Assembly (NCBI RefSeq): GCF_958298935.1
Contig: NC_084933.1
Coordinates: forward strand, 29,598,334-29,662,333
DNA length: 64,000 nucleotides
Reading direction: 5' to 3'
DNA from: Phragmites australis
Lineage: Eukaryota > Streptophyta > Magnoliopsida > Poales > Poaceae
Below, in pieces: positions 37,752-48,077 of this stretch. The notes below the pieces were generated by a model. That model did not search any database, was not told the DNA's origin, and worked only from the letters and a program-made list of their open reading frames with translations. The translations under genes were made by a program, and so were the position numbers. Each line of letters starts with the position of its first letter. Position 1 is the stretch's first letter.

Positions 37752-39140
37752 ATCCTGCGTAGTTTTCGATCTGGATCAGTCACATATAGAAGATATGTGA
37801 TAGAAATAGATTAGATCTATTGTTTTTGATCAATTCATATGATGGATTGATCAATGCACGGTTGGTTAGGTGAATTAGAGATCGGATGAGATGCCAGTCG
37901 ATGAAACCACATAGCCAAAAAGATTAGCTCGATCTCCCACCTGTTTTTGCGTGCGACTTGCCCCTACCGGCTGGAATCACCATCGGGGCTAACTGCGTGC
38001 ATCGCGACATGGTCGGGAGAACAGCAGATCGAGGTCGTGTGTGCTGTCATCGTTTCTGGAAAAACCTCACGCGATGATCAATGGGATTGATCTAATGGAA
38101 ATTGAGGCATTATGAATGACTCGGAATTGGCTCGATACGATCGATCCGATGAGATTTTCATAGCGATTTCATAGATGCGATCTATGTATTTCCGAGAGGT
38201 TTTCAGGGCGCTGCCCTGAAACCCGCGGGGACCGCCGTCGCGTACACGCATAGATTGTTGTAATAACATGATCCCATCACGACATTAGAATTCGATTCTA
38301 CGCTTAACTCGTTTTTGCAGAGAATGTTGTGACTGGTATGGCCTTGTGATATGTGATGCATGTGTGTAATTTTTCATGGCCTGCGAGTCATGGTTAATTG
38401 CAGCCCAAGGCTGTCATGTTATTGTATAACGGCCTGCGTGTCGACTTGTGATGCTTCTTCTCATGTAATTTATCTAGTGCTATTAGGTGTAATAGACTAG
38501 AACAAGATCATGGAGATTTGAAGCATGATGACCCGGAGGACAGGAACCGTGGCGATGGAGATCACCATGTGAAGGGGCCATACTATGTCACAGTTAATAT
38601 GATTGCCTGTGATGTTTTTATGTTCCTGTCATACTATTCTTTCATGTTTTATATGTGGTGGATATGATTTTCATGATTGAGTAGTTTCCCTCAGAAAAAT
38701 CAAGAGTAATTGATGCCCTTCCAATAGCTGCACCTACAAAGGTTTTGATCATTGTGTGGTAGGTCTGCCAAAGCAGGGTGCCATCATTTATCTTAACCAG
38801 TTAGAGTGGATGTCGGACATCCACACGCATAGTATTGGTTTACTTGATAAAGCTATCAAAACGGTTTTGGACTTTGGGGCATGGTGTTGGGCGCCGGGGC
38901 ATTCGATGCCACCCAACAAACAAGAGTCACATATGGATGTGATTAGCAAGGCGTTGCTTACCTATGTCACTAAGTTTCTAGCAGTGATGCCAAAGCTCAC
39001 TAGAACTTAGTTGAATATGGATCTTGATCCTCTATATGTTGTTAGAGGGAAAACACATATAGTGGAGTATCTTTTGTTAAATTGTTTAATAGAAGATTCA
39101 CATAGGCATAGTGCTGAACCTGCATTTTCTGTTGTAGATC
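37752..39140 (+). other. Copia leader, non-coding
   Basis: About 1.4 kb between PBS and gag start, with no long frame. Such leaders hold packaging and dimer signals in this class, none of which I can point to here. Confidence 0.6.
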
Positions 39141-39782
39141 ATGGCACCGGCCGCTAGTAACACTTCCAGTTTTAATTTGCGATCGATTCTTGAAAAAGAG
39201 AAGCTTTCTAGAACAAACTTTATTGATTGGTATAGAAATCTGAGAATTGTTCTCAAACAAGAGAAAAAGGAATATGTTCTAGAGGTCCCCTATCCTGATG
39301 AACCAGCTGATAATGCTCCTGCCGCGGATCGGAGGGCTTATGAGAAGCACACCAACGATTCACTGGATGTTAGCTGCCTCATGCTTGCCTGTATGTCATC
39401 TGAGCTTCAGAAGCAATATGAGAACAGGGATGCCCATGATATGATTGTGGGACTCCGAGGCATGTTTGAGAACCAAGCTCGGGCCGAGAGGTACAACACC
39501 TCAAAGTCCTTGTTTGCGTGCAGGTTAACAGAAGGCAGTCCAGTCAGTCCTCATGTGATCAAAATGATTGGTTACATTGAAAGCCTGGAAAAACTTGGTT
39601 TTTCCCTTAGCCCTGAGTTGGCTACGGATGTAATTCTTCAGTCGCTCCCTGCGAGCTTCGAGCCGTTCATTTTGAACTTTCATATGAACAGCATGGAGAA
39701 AAGCATGGCTGAATTGCATGGGATGCTAAAAACTGCTGAGGAAAGCATTAAGAAGAGCTCTAGTCATGTGATGATGGTTTAA
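39141..39782 (+). CDS. copia gag, ended by a premature stop
   Basis: 213 codons from an ATG in the context GATCATGGCACC. The capsid-like segment carries the copia gag pattern (LEKEKLSRTNFIDWYRNLRI, DVILQSLPASFEPFILNFHM). The TAA at 39780-39782 is followed in the same frame by 53 open codons, including a CCHC knuckle (CHHCHKTGHWRRNC, about 39897-39940), and then by the pol frame. The knuckle thus lies after the stop. This reads as one long gag-pol frame with one nonsense change, since related elements have an uninterrupted frame. Confidence 0.9.
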   Translation: MAPAASNTSSFNLRSILEKEKLSRTNFIDWYRNLRIVLKQEKKEYVLEVPYPDEPADNAPAADRRAYEKHTNDSLDVSCLMLACMSSELQKQYENRDAHDMIVGLRGMFENQARAERYNTSKSLFACRLTEGSPVSPHVIKMIGYIESLEKLGFSLSPELATDVILQSLPASFEPFILNFHMNSMEKSMAELHGMLKTAEESIKKSSSHVMMV

Positions 39783-42700
39783 AAGGATAGCAAGAAGAGA
39801 AAACGCAAGGACAAGGCTAAAACTTCGGATGAGATCTCGAGTTCTAAGCCTAAACCTGTTGGAAAGCCCAAGGCTAGCCCTGCCGCTTCTGACACTTGCC
39901 ACCACTGCCATAAGACTGGTCATTGGCGGAGGAACTGCAAATTGTACTTGGAAGAACTCAAAAAGAAGAAGGGAAGTAAGACTTCCTCTTCAGGTATAAA
40001 TGTTATTGAAATTAATCTTGCTACTCGTCCTGATGATTCATGGGTATTTGATACCGGATCAATGATTCATACTTGCAAATCGTTGCAGGGACTGAAAAGG
40101 ACTAGGAAGTGTGCAAGAGGCGAATTGGATGCTCGCGTCGGTAATGGTGCAAAAGTTGCTGCGTTGGCCGTTGGCGTTTACTCCTTATCGCTACCCTCAG
40201 GATTAGTTTTGGAATTAAATAATTGTTATTATATTCCTGCCTTGGGCAAAAACATTATCTCTTCTTCATGTTTGGAAGAAGATGGTTATGAATTCATAAT
40301 AAAGAACAAGTGTTGTTCGATATTTTTGAATGGTATGCTCTATGGTAATTGTCCATTAGTAAATGGATTATATATATTGGATCTTGAGGATATAACTATC
40401 TATAACATTGATACAAAGAAGCCTCGGCTTAATGATTTGAATCCCACTTTTGTTTGGCATTGTCGATTAGGTCATATAAATGAGAAGCGTATGCAGAAGC
40501 TCCATAAAGATGGTCTTCTACATTCATTTGATTTCGAATCATTTGATACATGCGAGTCTTGTTTACTTGGCAAGATGACTAAGACGCCTTTCACTGGTCG
40601 AAGTGAGAGGACAAATGAATTATTGGCCCTAGTACATACAGATGTATGTGGACCGATGAGTTCTACAGCTAGAGGTGGTTTTCAGTATTTTATTACTTTC
40701 ACCGATGACTTTAGTAGATATGGTTACATCTACCTAATGAGGCACAAGTCTGAATCCTTTGAAAAGTTCAAGGAGTTCCAGAATGAAGTACAAAATCATA
40801 TAGGCAAGACAATTAAATTTCTGCGATCAGATCGTGGAGGTGAATATTTGAGCCATGAATTTGGTGATCATCTAAGGCAATGTGGAATCGTTCCACAATT
40901 GACTCCACCGGGTACGCCACAATGGAATGGGGTGTCCGAGTGGAGGAACCGAACTTTGTTAGACATGGTCCGGTCGATGATGAGCCAATCTGATCTTCCA
41001 TTGTCCTTCTGGGGATACGCTCTAGAAACTGCTGCTTTCACGTTAAACAGGGTTCCATCTAAGGCTGTAGAGAGGACACCATATGAGATATGGACCGGGA
41101 AGCGTCCCGGATTGTCTTTCCTTAAGATATGGGGTTGTGAGGCTTATGTAAAACGTTTGTCGTCTGATAAGCTCACTCCCAAATCTGATAAATGCTTCTT
41201 TGTGGGGTATCCTAGGGAAACCAAAGGATATTATTTCTATAACCGGGAAGAAGGCAAAGTGTTTGTCGCCCGGAATGGTGTCTTTCTTGAGAAAGAGTTT
41301 CTCGCGAAGAGAGTTAGTGGGAGCACGGTGCAACTCGAAGAAATTCGGGAACCACTTGAAAGTGTTTCAGCTCCTATTGAACCACAACTCGGTATGCAAG
41401 ATGTTGCAGAACCTGTTGTCGAGACACCAGCCCCACGTCGGTCGGAAAGGTTCAGTCGTGCACCCGAGAGGTTTATGTTCCTAACCACGGGGCAGCACGA
41501 CATATTATTGTTGGACAATGATGAACCTAAGACTTACTCGGAAGCAATGGTGGGACAAGACTCCGAAAAATGGCTTGGAGCCATGAGATCCGAGTTAGAA
41601 TCCATGAGAGAAAACCAAGTTTGGAACTTGGTCGATCCACCTGATGGTGTGAAAACTATCGAGTGTAAATGGGTTTTTAAGAAAAAGATAGACGTTGATG
41701 GAAATGTTCACATCTATAAGGCACGATTGGTGGCGAAAGGTTTCAGGCAAATTCAAGGTGTTGATTATGATGAAACATTTTCGCCCGTCGCAATGCTAAA
41801 GTCTATTCGGATTCTCCTAGCAATTGCTGCATATTTCGACTATGAGATATGGCAAATGGATGTCAAAACTGCTTTCCTTAATGGAAACCTAAGTGAGGAT
41901 GTGTACATGACACATCCTGAAGGTTTTGTCAATTCGAAAAATGCTAGGAAGATTTGCAAGCTGCAAAAGTCCATCTATGGACTAAAGCAAGCTTCTCGGA
42001 GTTGGAATCTTCGTTTTGATGAAGTGATCAAAGGGTTTGGTTTCATCAAGAATGAAGAAGAGCCTTGTGTTTACAAAAGGACTAGCGGGAGCGCACTTGT
42101 GTTTCTGGTCTTATATGTGGATGACATATTATTGATCGGAAATAATATTCCAATGCTCGATGCTGTCAAATCTTCATTGCAAAAGAGTTTTTCAATGAAA
42201 GATTTAGGAGATGCAGCATACATATTGGGCATAAAGATCTATAGAGATAGGTCGAAAAGACTAATCGGATTAAGCCAGAGCACGTACATTGACAAGGTAT
42301 TGAATCGGTTCAATATGCAAGATTCCAAGAAAGGTTTCTTGCCAATGTCACATGGCATCACTCTCAGCAAGAATCAATGTCCTAAGACATCTGATGAGCT
42401 CGAGAGGATGAGTGCGATCCCGTATACTTCTGCTATCGGGTCCATCATGTATGCTATGTTTTGTACACGCCCAGATGTCTCCTATGCTCTAAGTGTTACG
42501 AGCAGATATCAATCTAACCCAGGTGAATGTCACTGGGCTATAGTAAAGAGTATCCTCAAGTACATGAGAAGAACTAAGGATATGTTCCTAGTCTATGGAG
42601 GTGAGGAGGAGCTCGTTGTAAATGGTTACACCGATGCTAGCTTCCAAACCGACAAGGACGACTCGAGATCGCAGTCTGGTTTTGTGTTCTGCCTCAATGG

Positions 42701-43103
42701 AGGTGCGGTGAGTTGGAAGAGTTCCAAGCAAGAAACGGTTGCTGATTCCACAACGGAGGCCGAGTATATCGCAGCTTCGGAAGCTGCAAAAGAGGCTGTT
42801 TGGATCAGAAAATTTGTTTCTGAGTTGGGTGTGGTCCCTAGTGCGTCCAGTCCAATGGACCTCTATTGTGACAATAGTGGTGCCATTGCACAAGCCAAGG
42901 AGCCTAGGTCGCACCAGAAGTCCAAGCACATACTTCGGCGCTATCACCTCATTCGAGAGATTATTGATAGAGGTGATGTAAAGATATGCAAGGTGCACAC
43001 GGATTCGAATATTGCTGATCTGTTGACGAAGCCTCTCCCACAGCCCAAGCATGAGGCACACTTGAGCTCTATGGGTATTAGATACTTGCGGGATAGACTC
43101 TAG
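39783..43103 (+). CDS. copia polyprotein (zinc knuckle, protease, integrase, RT, RNase H)
   Basis: Open from just after the gag stop; the first ATG is at 39942, giving 1053 aa from there. Counting from that ATG: protease DTGS at 37-40; integrase HHCC start (HCRLGHIN about 173, CESCLLGK about 204); catalytic Asp 234 (HTDVCGP), Asp 297 (SDRGGEY) and Glu 333 (VSEWRNRT); RT with YVDD about 724-727; RNase H with YTDAS about 895 and TTEAEYIAASEA about 936. All core residues are present and no further stop or frameshift occurs. It would need read-through of the gag stop, or another copy, to be made. Together with the LTR identity this is a recent copy. Confidence 0.95.
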   Translation, partial: KDSKKRKRKDKAKTSDEISSSKPKPVGKPKASPAASDTCHHCHKTGHWRRNCKLYLEELKKKKGSKTSSSGINVIEINLATRPDDSWVFDTGSMIHTCKSLQGLKRTRKCARGELDARVGNGAKVAALAVGVYSLSLPSGLVLELNNCYYIPALGKNIISSSCLEEDGYEFIIKNKCCSIFLNGMLYGNCPLVNGLYILDLEDITIYNIDTKKPRLNDLNPTFVWHCRLGHINEKRMQKLHKDGLLHSFDFESFDTCESCLLGKMTKTPFTGRSERTNELLALVHTDVCGPMSSTARGGFQYFITFTDDFSRYGYIYLMRHKSESFEKFKEFQNEVQNHIGKTIKFLRSDRGGEYLSHEFGDHLRQCGIVPQLTPPGTPQWNGVSEWRNRTLLDMVRSMMSQSDLPLSFWGYALETAAFTLNRVPSKAVERTPYEIWTGKRPGLSFLKIWGCEAYVKRLSSDKLTPKSDKCFFVGYPRETKGYYFYNREEGKVFVARNGVFLEKEFLAKRVSGSTVQLEEIREPLESVSAPIEPQLGMQDVAEPVVETPAPRRSERFSRAPERFMFLTTGQHDILLLDNDEPKTYSEAMVGQDSEKWLGAMRSELESMRENQVWNLVDPPDGVKTIECKWVFKKKIDVDGNVHIYKARLVAKGFRQIQGVDYDETFSPVAMLKSIRILLAIAAYFDYEIWQMDVKTAFLNGNLSEDVYMTHPEGFVNSKNARKICKLQKSIYGLKQASRSWNLRFDEVIKGFGFIKNEEEPCVYKRTSGSALVFLVLYVDDILLIGNNIPMLDAVKSSLQKSFSMKDLGDAAYILGIKIYRDRSKRLIGLSQSTYIDKVLNRFNMQDSKKGFLPMSHGITLSKNQCPKTSDELERMSAIPYTSAIGSIMYAMFCTRPDVSYALSVTSRYQSNPGECHWAIVKSILKYMRRTKDMFLVYGGEEELVVNGYTDASFQTDKDDSRSQSGFVFCLNGGAVSWKSSKQETVADSTTEAEYIAASEAAKEAVWIRKFVSELGVVPSASSPMDLYCDNSGAIAQAKEPRSHQKSKHILRRYHLIREIIDRGDVKICKVHTDSNIADLLTKPLPQPKHEAHLSSMGIRYLRDRL

Positions 43104-44006
43104 TGCATGTGAGAGAATGTGTTCTGTCTATGCTAATGTACTTTTGGATAATTGTTATCTGGTTCCATGAATAATTATCATTTACATTGATCAGCAAGTA
43201 TGTGACTTGTTTGTGAAACTCTTTGTTTTTATGATGTTATTCTAAATAGTCCCTAATCTCATATCATTGTGTGGGACAATAATGATTTATAGATTAGCAC
43301 ATTTGACTGAATGATGATCATGTTTCACGGATCATAGATATGGAGATATCAAATCAGTAATGTGGACACATGTTAGAGAACATGATGTTGGATAGACCCA
43401 CCCTGAGATACTGCTGGGATTGTTATTTTTAATGTGCCATCAGTTGTTATCTCAAATGGTGTACCTACAGAATCCTTTGACCTGAGATCATCATTGATTC
43501 CAGAATGTGTAGTAACACACTTAGGGGCTTTCAAACGCTATTCCGTAACTGGGTAGTTATAAAGGTTGCTTTCGGGTATATTATGAAACATGTCGTGGGA
43601 TGTGAGTGATCAAGATGGAATTTACCCCTCCTAAATAACGGGAGAGATATCTCTGGGCCCCTCGAGGTAGTTGGATTGGAAAGTGCATGGCCATGCCAAT
43701 GTGATTAAAGAGTTAATCATGGTGAATCCACTACTTGATCGAGTGAATGGTCGAGCTATCACAAGGGTGGCACGAATCTCGCCTTGAGCTTGACTGGTAT
43801 CGTGTGGTAAAGGGATTGGTGCATGAGTATATCAAGGTTCAGCCGATATGATCTTTGTGTGCATTCGGGAGTCAATATGTTCTGCTAGGTACCGCTATTG
43901 ACTTGCAATTCGGAAAAGGGTTTCCGGATAGCGGCCGTTTACACATGAACCTAACGGGTCACACACTTAAGGGGATGGAATATAAAACTTGTGCTGACTC
44001 TAGTGC

Positions 44007-44017
44007 AAGTGGGAGAT
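44007..44017 (+). other. Polypurine tract of the copia element
   Basis: AAGTGGGAGA directly precedes the 3' LTR, apart from a single T. Confidence 0.75.
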
Positions 44018-44585
44018 TGTTGGTAATATGCCCTAGAGGCGATCGAGTTTGCGGATTGGATCTGCTAATGGGCTTTAATGTTGATTAAAGGACCATTAGG
44101 GTTTAGAGTCATAATGGGCTTTAATATTGATTAAAGGCCCATTAGCGTGCTCTATATAAGAATAGGCAGGGGCCAAGGCGCATAGAGTTCTTCAGAAACC
44201 CTAGCCGCCTCCTATTCCCGAACTCCCTTCGAAACCCTAGCCGGGCGCGCGGTGCTAGCACACCGGCGCACGGCGATTCCATCCTTGTACGTGTGGATAC
44301 CGTGGAGGCGCTGCTGCTATTGCGGTGCTGATCTGCTCGGGAGTACTCGGGACGTACCCGCGAGTACTCGGAAGGTGCTCGGGACGTGCTCGGGACGTGC
44401 TCGGGACGAGGTTGACGATCGACTACTTGACGCGCACGACGTTGGATTGGTCTGCTCCAACTCTTCTTCCGCTGCACTGCTCATCAAGCGGTAACGATTC
44501 ATGATCCCCTACTCGCATGGCTTCCTGGTTGAATGCGGTAGAGAAAATTTATTTTGTGCTAGGGTAGCCTACCCGCAACCCTTCA
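44018..44585 (+). repeat. 3' LTR of the copia element
   Basis: 568 bp, near identical to the 5' LTR. It is 11 bp longer because the CGGGACGTGCT unit occurs one more time at about 44384-44405. The between-frame spacer 43104-44006 is non-coding. Confidence 0.95.
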
Positions 44586-44664
44586 GCATTCCCCCAACAA
44601 CACTCCTCATCTGTTGGTTGCGAGGTTTGGAGGGGTGAGCGAATGTAAAGGGAACTAGCTCTAG

Positions 44665-46620
44665 TGTGAGGAACGTTGACGTCCTAAGAAAGGAGTGAAT
44701 TAAGACGCTTAGAAACCTAAACTAAATTGGCTTAAAAAACTACATAAAATAAATCTATCTCAATTTATATCTAAATGTGCTCTAGGTTTATATAGTGTGT
44801 CTACTCTACCGCTCAAGAGGATTGCAACCAACTCTAGCAAGATAAATTGCAAATATGTAAATATAGAAACGTAAATAATGTAGAGAGACAAACTCGGTAT
44901 AAGGGATTTTTATCCAGTGGTATCGATGGCATGAATGCCACTCCTAATCCACGTTGGAGCTCTACCAAGGATATGCTCCTGGTCGGTACCTGATCATGAC
45001 TCTTGAGCCATCAAGCCACCAAGGCAAGATCTCAAGCTGGATGAGCCACCAAACCACCAAGGTAAGGTCTCACCATTAGCTTCTCTTTCGATCACTTACT
45101 ATCATAATCACTTCGTAACTTGAGCCACCAAGGCAAGTGTCTCCGTCTTTCCGTACACGTGTCTTGCCACTGCTCTACACCAAGTCAAAGAGTCAACTAG
45201 CTTGAGCCACCAAGACCCAAGATGACGGCGAGTCAACAAGACTTTAAGGTGCCGACGTACCTCTCGGTATAAGCTAGGATCACTTCTTGATCCCTTCTTC
45301 AAGCTGCAACACCTATCTACAACTCATTTTAGGCTTATAAGCATTAAACACTCTTTAATCTTATACTTAATCGTATTGGATGATCACTTTAAGCACTTTA
45401 GTAGTTTGGATGTCTTCTTAAGTGTGTATAAGTTTGCTCTAAACTCTAGCAGCATGCCACACATTCAAATGGTTGAGTTGAGGAGTATTTATAGCCTCAA
45501 ACCTAGGGATGAAAACGGTCGGAAACGATCGGAAAAAGCTTTCACCATTTCCACTTTCACATTTCTTCTCGAAAGCGAAATCGAAAACGATAGTGTCGGA
45601 AACGAATACGGCGTCGATATTACGGGAACATCGATAACGATATTGTCGGAACGGAAACAAGCCGATATCGATCAGGATTCAAAATTATAGAACGATAAAC
45701 ATTGACGTAACGCTACTCGCAATTACGTCCATGCACCATGTATAGGATCAAGTCAATTGATCGATGATTACACACTATAAGGATAATATCAAATATTTAA
45801 CTTAAGTAATAATACCATACATGTTCGACTTATGACAGACCAAACAAACACACAAGTACTAAAGTATACAACCAGACACTAGAACATCGCAACATGCTAA
45901 CATCCAACGAGATAGACATATTATATATAGTTTTTAGTTTAGATTTAACATAGACACATAATAGTTTAGACTTGACATAGATTTATATAGGTTGGGCTGC
46001 TTGTGGATGTGGGCCTTCAGATATGAGGGTGGAAAACGGTAATTACCGGGCTTAAAATACGATAATTACTGACTAAATACGGAAAAACCCGAAAACGATC
46101 GGAAGTGCCCAAAATCATTTCCATTTCCATTTCTGGGACGTAATACCATTTCCATTTCCATTTCTTCGGTATATCATTTCTAACTGCTACGATCGGAACT
46201 TTTCGAAAACGAGCTCCGAAAAACCGATATATATTGTTTCCATTTTCATCGCTACTCAAACCCACCAACTAACTGTTTTCTCAATGACTCAGAAAAACTA
46301 TTAACACTAGATGATCCGATGAGAACAGTAGTACTAACACCGGATCATTCGGTGAGTACAACATCAGAAACTAGCCGTTAGAACTCCACTCAATACATCT
46401 ATGAACACCGGACACTCCGATGTACCTTCAAATCTATCACCGGACCTTCCAATGAGTTATCCTGAGTCATCTGAGCATTTGCAGTCTATGTGTATAAAAT
46501 ACTCTTGTGTATTCATCCTCAAAGCACCAGACCTTCTGGTGGGTTATTTTTCATTCTTCAACACTTGTAGTCGTCTTTGCAAGAAATGCTCCAGTGCTAT
46601 AATCCGGCGTGCACAAACCA
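44665..46620 (-). mobile_element. LTR fragment of a third family, with a hAT inside
   Basis: Reverse-oriented copy of the LTR at 62107-63808. From 44665 (TGTGAGGAACGTTGACGTCC) it runs through shared blocks (GTGAATTAAGAC, TTGAGCCACCAAGGCAAG, CCGGATCATTCGGTGAGTAC) and stops near 46620, about 500 bp short of the family's 5' end. The hAT at 45504-46254 interrupts it. No clean target duplication. The plus-strand tail carries degenerate CACCGGANNNTCCGGTG palindromes like the other copy. Confidence 0.8.
45504..46254. mobile_element. Non-autonomous hAT element with 8-bp target duplication
   Basis: 751 bp flanked by CTCAAACC on both sides (45496-45503 and 46255-46262). Inverted ends: TAGGGATGAAAACGG and, reversed, TAGCGATGAAAATGG. 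An 8-bp duplication with such ends is typical of hAT elements. The inside repeats CGGAAACGATCGG- and ATTTCCATTTCC-like motifs near both ends and has no transposase. Confidence 0.88.
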
Positions 46621-46639
46621 AGTAGAGCATTGGGCACCC

Positions 46640-47027
46640 TCAAAGCTCCTTCTCACCAAAGGAGGCTGGGGAGGCTGCCGGGCGAACCGACTCTCGGAAG
46701 ACACCGGCTCGACAAAGGTGCCCTGGACATTATCACGGGAGCGTCCCGGAGCTGGACCCAGATATGAGTGCCCTTGGGTTCGAGCGCCCAGAACCATTGG
46801 AGGGCGGCCTGAATAGCCGGAACCTCAGTCATAGCCCCTTGAGGTGTGGCGAGGTCCATGCGATACGACTGTTGGAAAACCTTCGAGTCGGCCAGAGTCG
46901 CCATGCCAACTAACACTAAGGTTGTTGCCGAATTGGTGGTGGCCATCGGGTCCCCATTCCACCCGGCTGTGGAGCTGGTGGTGTCACATCGTGTGCTTGG
47001 TTGTAACCGTAGCGCAGACCTTCGCAT
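46640..47027 (-). pseudogene. gag-like fragment of the small LTR element
   Basis: One minus-strand frame of about 125 codons (RMDLATPQGAMTEVPAIQAA, then LQWFWALEPKG) placed just after the PBS-like site of the 5' LTR, where gag belongs. It resembles N-terminal gag leaders of grass LTR elements but has no capsid or zinc knuckle, and it is cut by the inserted LTR fragment. Identification rests on position as much as sequence. Confidence 0.5.
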
Positions 47028-47143
47028 AGGTGCATTGGTGGAGCCAGCCGCTTGGGCTAGCGCCTTAGTGGTCTTCTTCTTTAGTTGCGTCCTACCCCTC
47101 CTAGTGTTTCTACGCTTATTCTCTCCTCATGGACGACGCCAGC

Positions 47144-47756
47144 TGTTGGTGAAAGAAATGTCTTCCATGAATAAAGTGCGATGAGAGCTCACTCACAAGA
47201 ACGGCTCAAGCTTGGAGAAGAAGTGGTCAGGAAATGAGTACTCAATGTGATGATGGTGAATGGATCTCTTCCTGGCCTGATGGCTATGGTTCTGTATTTA
47301 TAGTGTCATTCAGGATGTAAGTATACAAATATTATCATACATCAGGGACCTAGGACCGATCAAATTACATGATCCGGGCGTAGGTAAAATAGTTTTACCC
47401 TTACTCAGGAGATATTATCTAACCGGGCAGATACAGGGGAAGCGAGTGGTTGTAAAGCTTGGTAGGTCGCCCATTACGGTGCCACACTGCCCCAAGTGTC
47501 AAGGTGACCACCACTTACATCGGCATTAAACACCGGTCACTTCCTGTTAGGATGATAGCGACCGGTGGGTCCTCCTCTTGCTAATCTTTCTGGCGAGGGT
47601 CAGCTGCCTCCCATGGGCTTCGAGAGTCAATGGCGTTGAGAAGGCTTAGAGCTCTTGAGGCCGTGATCTTGGCAGAGGGTCCATAGCAAAGGGGTTCTGG
47701 AGGGGTCTTTGACGGTGACCCCATACATTATCTATAGGCTGAGGCATTCCTCAACA
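47144..47756 (-). repeat. 5' LTR of the small LTR element
   Basis: 613 bp, TG...CA on the minus strand. The interior starts at 47143 with GCTGGCGTCGTCC, like the CTGGCGCCGTCTG primer site of several grass gypsy elements. Confidence 0.88.
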
Positions 47757-48077
47757 TGAATTCAGTTATAATCTCTGTTAAAATATCTAGTATTTAGCAC
47801 GCAATAGAAAAGTTCTGTAAAACTAAGAACTACTATTGTGCTGTTGTATTTTCCCAGGTTGACAAATAACGACGGTTAACCATGGATGTATATATTCCCA
47901 ATACTTCACATTTGAATGCTGATTTTGGATCACATAGATCTGAAGAATTGTGAAGATTAGATACAAACATAGTGTGACATACTCCTTCGTTTGAGGCACT
48001 TCCTGTGATGGAAAACTTTGCACCGAGAATATTAGCAGTGCAATTGTATGAACACAGTGACAATTCGGCAATCAACT

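Larger units (their letters stand above)
37181..44585 (+). mobile_element. Young, near-intact Ty1/copia retrotransposon
   Basis: 7.4 kb, flanked by GCATT on both sides (37176-37180 and 44586-44590). 5' LTR 37181-37737 (557 bp), 3' LTR 44018-44585 (568 bp), both TG...CA. By eye they differ at five positions plus one 11-bp repeat unit (CGGGACGTGCT, one more copy in the 3' LTR), so the insertion is recent. The PBS TGGTAACAGAGCC follows the 5' LTR after one base and matches plant copia primers for initiator tRNA-Met with one mismatch. Domain order is gag, protease, integrase, RT, RNase H, which defines copia. A single in-frame stop separates gag from the rest. Confidence 0.97.
36580..47756 (-). 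mobile_element. Small non-autonomous LTR retrotransposon, host of a nested insertion tower
   Basis: LTRs start TGTTG and end CA when read on the minus strand: 5' LTR 47756-47144 and 3' LTR 44599-44591 plus 37180-36580. TGAAT directly flanks both sides (36575-36579 and 47757-47761). The 3' LTR is split by a copia element. The interior (44600-47143) holds an LTR fragment of another family. Without inserts, the interior is only about 590 bp: a PBS-like start (CTGGCGTCGTCC), a gag-like frame and a purine tract (GATGAGGAGTG) before the 3' LTR. No protease, RT or integrase, so it depended on another element. Superfamily probably Ty3/gypsy from the PBS style, not certain. Confidence 0.88.

Noticed and set aside
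39942..43103. Treating the long polyprotein as a host gene
   Set aside because: Flanking LTRs, PBS, purine tract, target duplication and domain order show a copia element.
44586..44590. GCATT counted as part of the outer LTR twice
   Set aside because: It is the target duplication of the copia insertion; only one copy belongs to the original LTR.
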